Shown here piece by piece: positions 59,999 through 64,000 of a stretch of DNA of 64,000 nucleotides. A program made the position numbers and the translations under genes. A model generated the notes under the pieces. The model saw only the letters and a program-made list of their open reading frames with translations, ran no database searches and was not told where the DNA came from. The first letter of the stretch is position 1; each line of letters begins with the position of its first letter. The DNA comes from VBDM01 sp035280025 (lineage in GTDB: Bacteria > Pseudomonadota > Gammaproteobacteria > Burkholderiales > SG8-39), in the NCBI GenBank assembly GCA_035280025.1, contig DATEGT010000195.1:7302-71301 (forward strand), in the 5' to 3' direction.

Positions 59999-61726
59999 AT
60001 GAATTCGCCGCGTCTTTCCACGCAGCAGGTCTCGCCGCAGGCGAAGCGCCATATCGGCCAGATCCTGATCTCGCAGGGGATCCTCACCGAGGATCAGCTG
60101 CGGATCGCGCTTCTCGAGCAGCTCAAGACCCATCAGCCGGTCGGCAAGCTCCTCGTCAACCTGGGCTTCGTGTCCGAGGCGACGCTGCGCGACGCCCTGT
60201 CGGAGAAGCTCGGCCTGCAGAGCGTCGACCTCACGCAGATCGTCGTGGACTCGATGGCCCTGAAGCTCGTGCCCCGGGAATTCTCGAAGCGCCATACCGT
60301 GTTCCCGGTGGCGCTCGACCGCGAGGCGCGCAAGCTGATCGTCGCGTTAGCCGACACGAACAACATCGTGGCGCTCGACCAGCTGCGCGCCCAGCTGCGG
60401 GGCGAGTTTTCGCTGGAGCCGCGGCTCGCCGGCGAAGGGGAGATCGGCCGCGCGATCGACCAGTACTACGGCCACGATTTCTCCATCGACGGAATCCTGC
60501 ACGAGATCGAGACCGGCGAGATCGACTACCAGAGCCTCCAGGCCTCGGGCGACGCCTACTCCCAGCCCGTGGTGCGGCTCATTTCCGCCCTTTTCGCCGA
60601 CGCGGTGGAGCGGGGCGCCTCGGATATCCACTTCGAGCCCGAGCAGAGCTTCCTGCGCATCCGCTACCGCATCGACGGCGTACTGCGGCAGATTCGCTCG
60701 CTGCACAAGACCTACTGGCCGGCGATGGCGGTGCGCATCAAGGTGATGGCGAAGATGAACATCGCCGAGACACGCGCGCCGCAGGACGGGCGCATCTCGC
60801 TGATGCTCACCGGCCGCGCGGTCGATTTCCGGGTTTCGTCGCAGGCCACTTCGCACGGCGAGAACATCGTGCTTCGCATCCTCGACCGCCAGAAGGGCAT
60901 CGTCCCGCTCGACGGGCTGGGCCTGGAACTGAGCCAGCTTCAGCTCCTGAAGCGGATGATCGCGCGCCCCGAGGGCATCATCCTCGTAACGGGCCCGACC
61001 GGCAGCGGCAAGACGACCACGCTCTACTCGGTGCTCAACCACATCAACAACGACGGCCTCAACATCATGACCCTGGAGGACCCCGTCGAGTATCCGATGA
61101 CGCTGATCCGCCAGACCTCTGTCAATGACGCGGCGAAGATGGATTTCGGCAACGGCATCCGCTCCCTCATGCGCCAGGACCCCGACGTGATCCTGGTCGG
61201 CGAGATCCGCGATGAGGATACCGCTACGATGGCGTTTCGCGCCGCGATGACCGGCCACCAGGTGTACTCGACGCTGCACACGAACTCCGCGGTGGGCGCG
61301 ATTCCGCGCCTGCTCGACATCGGTATCGTTCCGGACATACTCGCGGGCAACATCATCGGCGTGGTCGCGCAACGCCTGGTCCGCCGCCTGTGCAAGCACT
61401 GCAAGCAGGCGTACCCCGCGACCGCGGGCGAATGCGGCATCGTCGGCGCGCGCCCCGAAAAGGCCCCGACGCTGTACCGCGCGGTCGGTTGCGACCAGTG
61501 CGACTACCAGGGGTACCGGGGGAGGATGGCGATCATCGAAATCCTCAAGATGGACGGCGATTTCGACGAATTGATCGCGCGCCGCGCCACCGGTCGTGAA
61601 ATGCACAAGGCGGCGGTGGCTAAGGGGTTCCGCACGCTGGCCGACGACGGGGTTCGCCGGATCCTTGACGGCTCGACGTCCCTCGAAGAGCTGATGCGCG
61701 TGGTGGACCTCACCGACCGCATGTAG
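59999..61726 (+). CDS. mshE: MshE, type II secretion/pilus extension ATPase
   Basis: The 575-residue protein powers pilus extension. It has an MshEN domain (two c-di-GMP motif-like repeats at 18-41 and 47-70), the GspE N2/catalytic domains with Walker A GPTGSGKTTT near 331-340, an Asp box (MTLEDPVEYP) and Walker B RQDPDVILVGEIRD, and a zinc-binding CKHC...CDQC tetracysteine. ATG 59999 follows mshN by 8 bp. Confidence 0.94.
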   Translation: MNSPRLSTQQVSPQAKRHIGQILISQGILTEDQLRIALLEQLKTHQPVGKLLVNLGFVSEATLRDALSEKLGLQSVDLTQIVVDSMALKLVPREFSKRHTVFPVALDREARKLIVALADTNNIVALDQLRAQLRGEFSLEPRLAGEGEIGRAIDQYYGHDFSIDGILHEIETGEIDYQSLQASGDAYSQPVVRLISALFADAVERGASDIHFEPEQSFLRIRYRIDGVLRQIRSLHKTYWPAMAVRIKVMAKMNIAETRAPQDGRISLMLTGRAVDFRVSSQATSHGENIVLRILDRQKGIVPLDGLGLELSQLQLLKRMIARPEGIILVTGPTGSGKTTTLYSVLNHINNDGLNIMTLEDPVEYPMTLIRQTSVNDAAKMDFGNGIRSLMRQDPDVILVGEIRDEDTATMAFRAAMTGHQVYSTLHTNSAVGAIPRLLDIGIVPDILAGNIIGVVAQRLVRRLCKHCKQAYPATAGECGIVGARPEKAPTLYRAVGCDQCDYQGYRGRMAIIEILKMDGDFDELIARRATGREMHKAAVAKGFRTLADDGVRRILDGSTSLEELMRVVDLTDRM

Positions 61727-61751
61727 GACCGCGCGCGCTCGCGCCAAAACC

Positions 61752-62957
61752 ATGGCACTGTTCACCTACAAGGCGATCGACACCCGCGGCAAGACGATGC
61801 TCGGCCAGATCGACGCCGTGAATCTCGTCGACCTGGAGCAGCGCCTCAAGCGCATGGGCCTGGACCTGGTACGGGGAGGCCCGACGGGACGCGGCGGGAA
61901 CTGGCTGCGCAGCGGCTCGATCAAGCGCTCCGAGCTGATCAACTTCTGCTTCCACATGGAACAACTCATCGGAGCGGGAGTACCGCTGGTCGAGTCGCTC
62001 ATCGATCTGCGCGACAGCATCGAGAACGCACGGTTCCGCGAGGTGATCTCCGGGGTGATCGAAAGCATCCAGGGCGGCCTGCGCCTCTCCCAGTCGCTCG
62101 CGCAGTACCCCCAGATATTTAGCCCGGTGTTCACCAGCCTCATCCGGGCCGGCGAGGACACGGGCAAGCTGGCCGAAGTACTGAAGAGCCTCGTCGACAA
62201 CCTCAAATGGGAGGACGAGCTCGCAGAGCACGTGAAGAAGCTCGTCATGTATCCCGCATTCGTCGGCTCGATCGTGTTGATGGTCACGCTCTTCCTGATG
62301 ATCTACCTCGTGCCACAGATGGTTGCGTTCATCCGCAACATGGGACAGCAGATCCCGATCCAGACGCGCATCCTGATCGAGGTGTCGAGTTTTCTGGTCA
62401 ATTACTGGTGGGCGGTCCTCGCGACCCCGGTGGCCGTCGTCGCCGGCCTGCGGGTCGCAGCCCGCACGAACCCGGCGGTCCGCTACCAGATCGACCGGCT
62501 CAAGCTCGCGATGCCGGTCTCCGGCGAAATCCTGCGGAAGATCATCCTGTCCCGCTTCGCTAGTATCTTCGCGCTGATGTACGCCTCGGGAATCACCATT
62601 TTGGACGCGATACGGAGCTCCGAGGAGATCGCGGGCAACGTCGTCATCCAGGAAGGCCTAAAGCTCGCCGGGCAGCAGATCGGCGAAGGGAAGAACGTCA
62701 CCGCGGCCTTCCAGGAGATCGGGCTCTTCCCGCCGCTGGTGGTGAGGATGCTGCGGGTGGGCGAGTCCACTGGAGCCCTCGATACCGCTCTACTCAACGT
62801 GTCCTACTTCTACAACCGGGAGGTGCGCGAGTCGATCGCCAAGATCCAAGTCATGATCGAGCCGGCGCTCACGGTGTTCCTGGGGATCATCCTCGGCTGG
62901 GTCATGCTTTCGGTGCTCGGCCCGATCTACGACGTCATCACCAAGATCAAGGTCTAG
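61752..62957 (+). CDS. mshG: MshG, inner membrane platform protein (GspF/PilC family)
   Basis: The 401-residue protein has two GspF domains, each with helical cytoplasmic part and spans (FCFHMEQLIGAGVPLVESLIDLRDSI near 70-95; LSRFASIFALMYASGITILDAIRSSEEIAGN near 269-299), and the ending PALTVFLGIILGWVMLSVLGPIYDVITKIKV. It anchors the ATPase at the inner membrane. It lies 25 bp downstream of mshE. Confidence 0.93.
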   Translation: MALFTYKAIDTRGKTMLGQIDAVNLVDLEQRLKRMGLDLVRGGPTGRGGNWLRSGSIKRSELINFCFHMEQLIGAGVPLVESLIDLRDSIENARFREVISGVIESIQGGLRLSQSLAQYPQIFSPVFTSLIRAGEDTGKLAEVLKSLVDNLKWEDELAEHVKKLVMYPAFVGSIVLMVTLFLMIYLVPQMVAFIRNMGQQIPIQTRILIEVSSFLVNYWWAVLATPVAVVAGLRVAARTNPAVRYQIDRLKLAMPVSGEILRKIILSRFASIFALMYASGITILDAIRSSEEIAGNVVIQEGLKLAGQQIGEGKNVTAAFQEIGLFPPLVVRMLRVGESTGALDTALLNVSYFYNREVRESIAKIQVMIEPALTVFLGIILGWVMLSVLGPIYDVITKIKV

Positions 62958-62960
62958 TCC

Positions 62961-64000
62961 GTGCTGACCAGGCGCCTCTTCTACTTCGCCCCGCATCACG
63001 TTACCGCCTACCGCTGGAGCAAGAGAGAGCTGCACAGGGAGGCGGAGTTCGCCATGACCGAGGACGGCGTCGCCGAGTTCGGGCAGTACGTCGCCGCAAG
63101 GCCCGACAGTCTTTTCTACTTTCTCGCCGATGTGGTCGAAGAGGACTTTTTCCAGGAAAACGTCCCCTATGTACGTGGCGCGGACCGCCGCGTCCTGCTA
63201 GCTCGCAAGCTCTCGCAACGCTATCGCGACACCTCCCTCGCCGTGCCGATCTCGCTCGGCACCGAGCTCCACGCCGGCCGCAGGGAGGAGCGGATGCTCT
63301 ACACGTCGTTCACCAATACTCAGCAGTTTCAGCCGTGGCTGCAGGCGCTGCGCTCGCGCAACGCCAGAGTAGCGGGGGTGTTCTCGGTAGCCCTGGTCGC
63401 GGCCGCTCTCGGCAAGCGCCTGGGGTTCAAGGCGAATCGTTACGTCATGGTAAGCCTGCAGCACGCCGGCCTGCGGCAGACCTACGTCGAGAGCGGTCGC
63501 ATGCGCTTCTCGCGCATCGGTCGCGTGAATTCGACCGACCCTCAGGCCATCGCGGAGGACTGCGCTGCGGAATCGCTGAGAACCCACCAGTACCTCGTCA
63601 ACTCGCGAGTCCTGCCGCGCGATGCTCCGGCCCTGGACGTCCTCGTTCTCGCCCCCGCCAAGGACAAGGCCCTCTACGACGCGGCGTGCGTCGATTCGGC
63701 CCGGCTGCACTTCCATGTGCACGACATCGACAAGGTCGCAAGAAGCATCCGATTGAAATCGCTGCCGCCCGAGACCCTTGGCGAAGGCCTGTTCCTGCAC
63801 GTGCTCGCCGAGTCCGCGCCGCGCGAGCAGTTTGCCGACAGCGGGCTGCGCCACTTCTACGACCTGTGGCGCGCGCGCGTGGCTATTCTCGCGGCCGGGG
63901 CAGCTGCCATGGGACTGTGCCTCGTTCTCGCCGCGGAGAGGCTGCTCGACACTTACCTGATCGGCCAGGAGGCCGTCGCGGACCGCGGCCAGGAGGCGCG
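62961..64000 (+). CDS. Unnamed membrane protein of the msh locus, truncated at window edge
   Basis: The gene starts at GTG 62961, 3 bp after mshG, and stays open for 346 codons to the right edge. The N-terminal 290 residues look soluble, with a segment (KANRYVMVSLQHAGLRQTYVESGRMRFSRIGRV-type region, about 155-190) that recalls the MshI/PilM-like actin-fold proteins of pilus assembly. One membrane span follows near 298-318. The position fits an inner-membrane assembly protein, perhaps an MshI/PilM-N-like fusion. I do not recognise a named family. Confidence 0.75.
   Translation, partial: MLTRRLFYFAPHHVTAYRWSKRELHREAEFAMTEDGVAEFGQYVAARPDSLFYFLADVVEEDFFQENVPYVRGADRRVLLARKLSQRYRDTSLAVPISLGTELHAGRREERMLYTSFTNTQQFQPWLQALRSRNARVAGVFSVALVAAALGKRLGFKANRYVMVSLQHAGLRQTYVESGRMRFSRIGRVNSTDPQAIAEDCAAESLRTHQYLVNSRVLPRDAPALDVLVLAPAKDKALYDAACVDSARLHFHVHDIDKVARSIRLKSLPPETLGEGLFLHVLAESAPREQFADSGLRHFYDLWRARVAILAAGAAAMGLCLVLAAERLLDTYLIGQEAVADRGQEA

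Overview
The window is a GC-rich, densely coding chromosomal segment of a Gram-negative bacterium. It is most likely a betaproteobacterium (Burkholderiales/Nitrosomonadales-like). The best evidence is one continuous conserved order on the minus strand: mlaF-mlaE-mlaD-mlaA-mlaC-mlaB, an ABC exporter, ibaG, murA, hisG-D-C-B-H-A-F-I-E, hinT, tatA-B-C, then a DegS/DegQ-type protease facing petA-petB-petC, sspA and sspB. I see no insertion sequences, integrases other than housekeeping xerD, CRISPR arrays, rRNA or phage genes. No stretch without a gene exceeds about 290 bases.

Layout: 1-1.9 kb holds a CzcC/CusC-type outer membrane channel and a truncated RND adaptor. 2.0-5.5 kb is housekeeping (tsaD, plsY, folB, xerD, ogt). 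5.5-8.6 kb is a TAXI-type TRAP transporter. 8.7-14.3 kb is a PQQ module: pqqA-B-C-D-E on the plus strand, and divergently a PQQ-type sugar dehydrogenase, a di-haem cytochrome c and a VOC protein. 14.4-19.7 kb holds a membrane hydrolase, a chalcone-isomerase-fold protein, a split UxaA-family lyase resembling sulfolactate sulfo-lyase SuyAB, a divergent nicotinate phosphoribosyltransferase homologue and a core-MetE-like methyltransferase. 19.8-21.5 kb is a repeat-rich surface lipoprotein behind a good sigma70 promoter and a structured leader that partly resembles a c-di-GMP (GEMM-I) riboswitch. 21.5-32.2 kb is mixed metabolism: a cystathionine lyase-like enzyme, a MATE pump, a bactofilin with a sigma54 promoter, a methyltransferase, an enoyl-CoA hydratase, an amidohydrolase, an alpha/beta hydrolase, an Ldh2-type dehydrogenase and a UbiD decarboxylase. 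A tRNA-Thr(TGT) follows.

32.3-53.1 kb is the conserved housekeeping block: stringent starvation proteins, cytochrome bc1, periplasmic protease, Tat export, complete histidine synthesis from HisG to HisI/E, peptidoglycan precursor synthesis (MurA), and retrograde phospholipid transport (Mla).

53.2-64.0 kb, on the plus strand, is an MSHA-type (type IV pilus / type II secretion-like) assembly locus. An orphan ABC ATPase and an orphan sigma54-dependent response regulator precede a MshM-like ATPase carrying a C-terminal SPOR domain. After a regulatory gap with two 21-bp-spaced direct repeats and an extended -10 promoter come MshL secretin, MshN-like TPR protein, MshE ATPase with a c-di-GMP-binding-type N-terminus, MshG inner-membrane protein, and a truncated unnamed membrane protein running off the right edge. 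The most interesting theme is possible c-di-GMP and sigma54 control of surface structures: the candidate GEMM-like leader, the MshEN domain, the sigma54 bactofilin promoter and the sigma54 activator.
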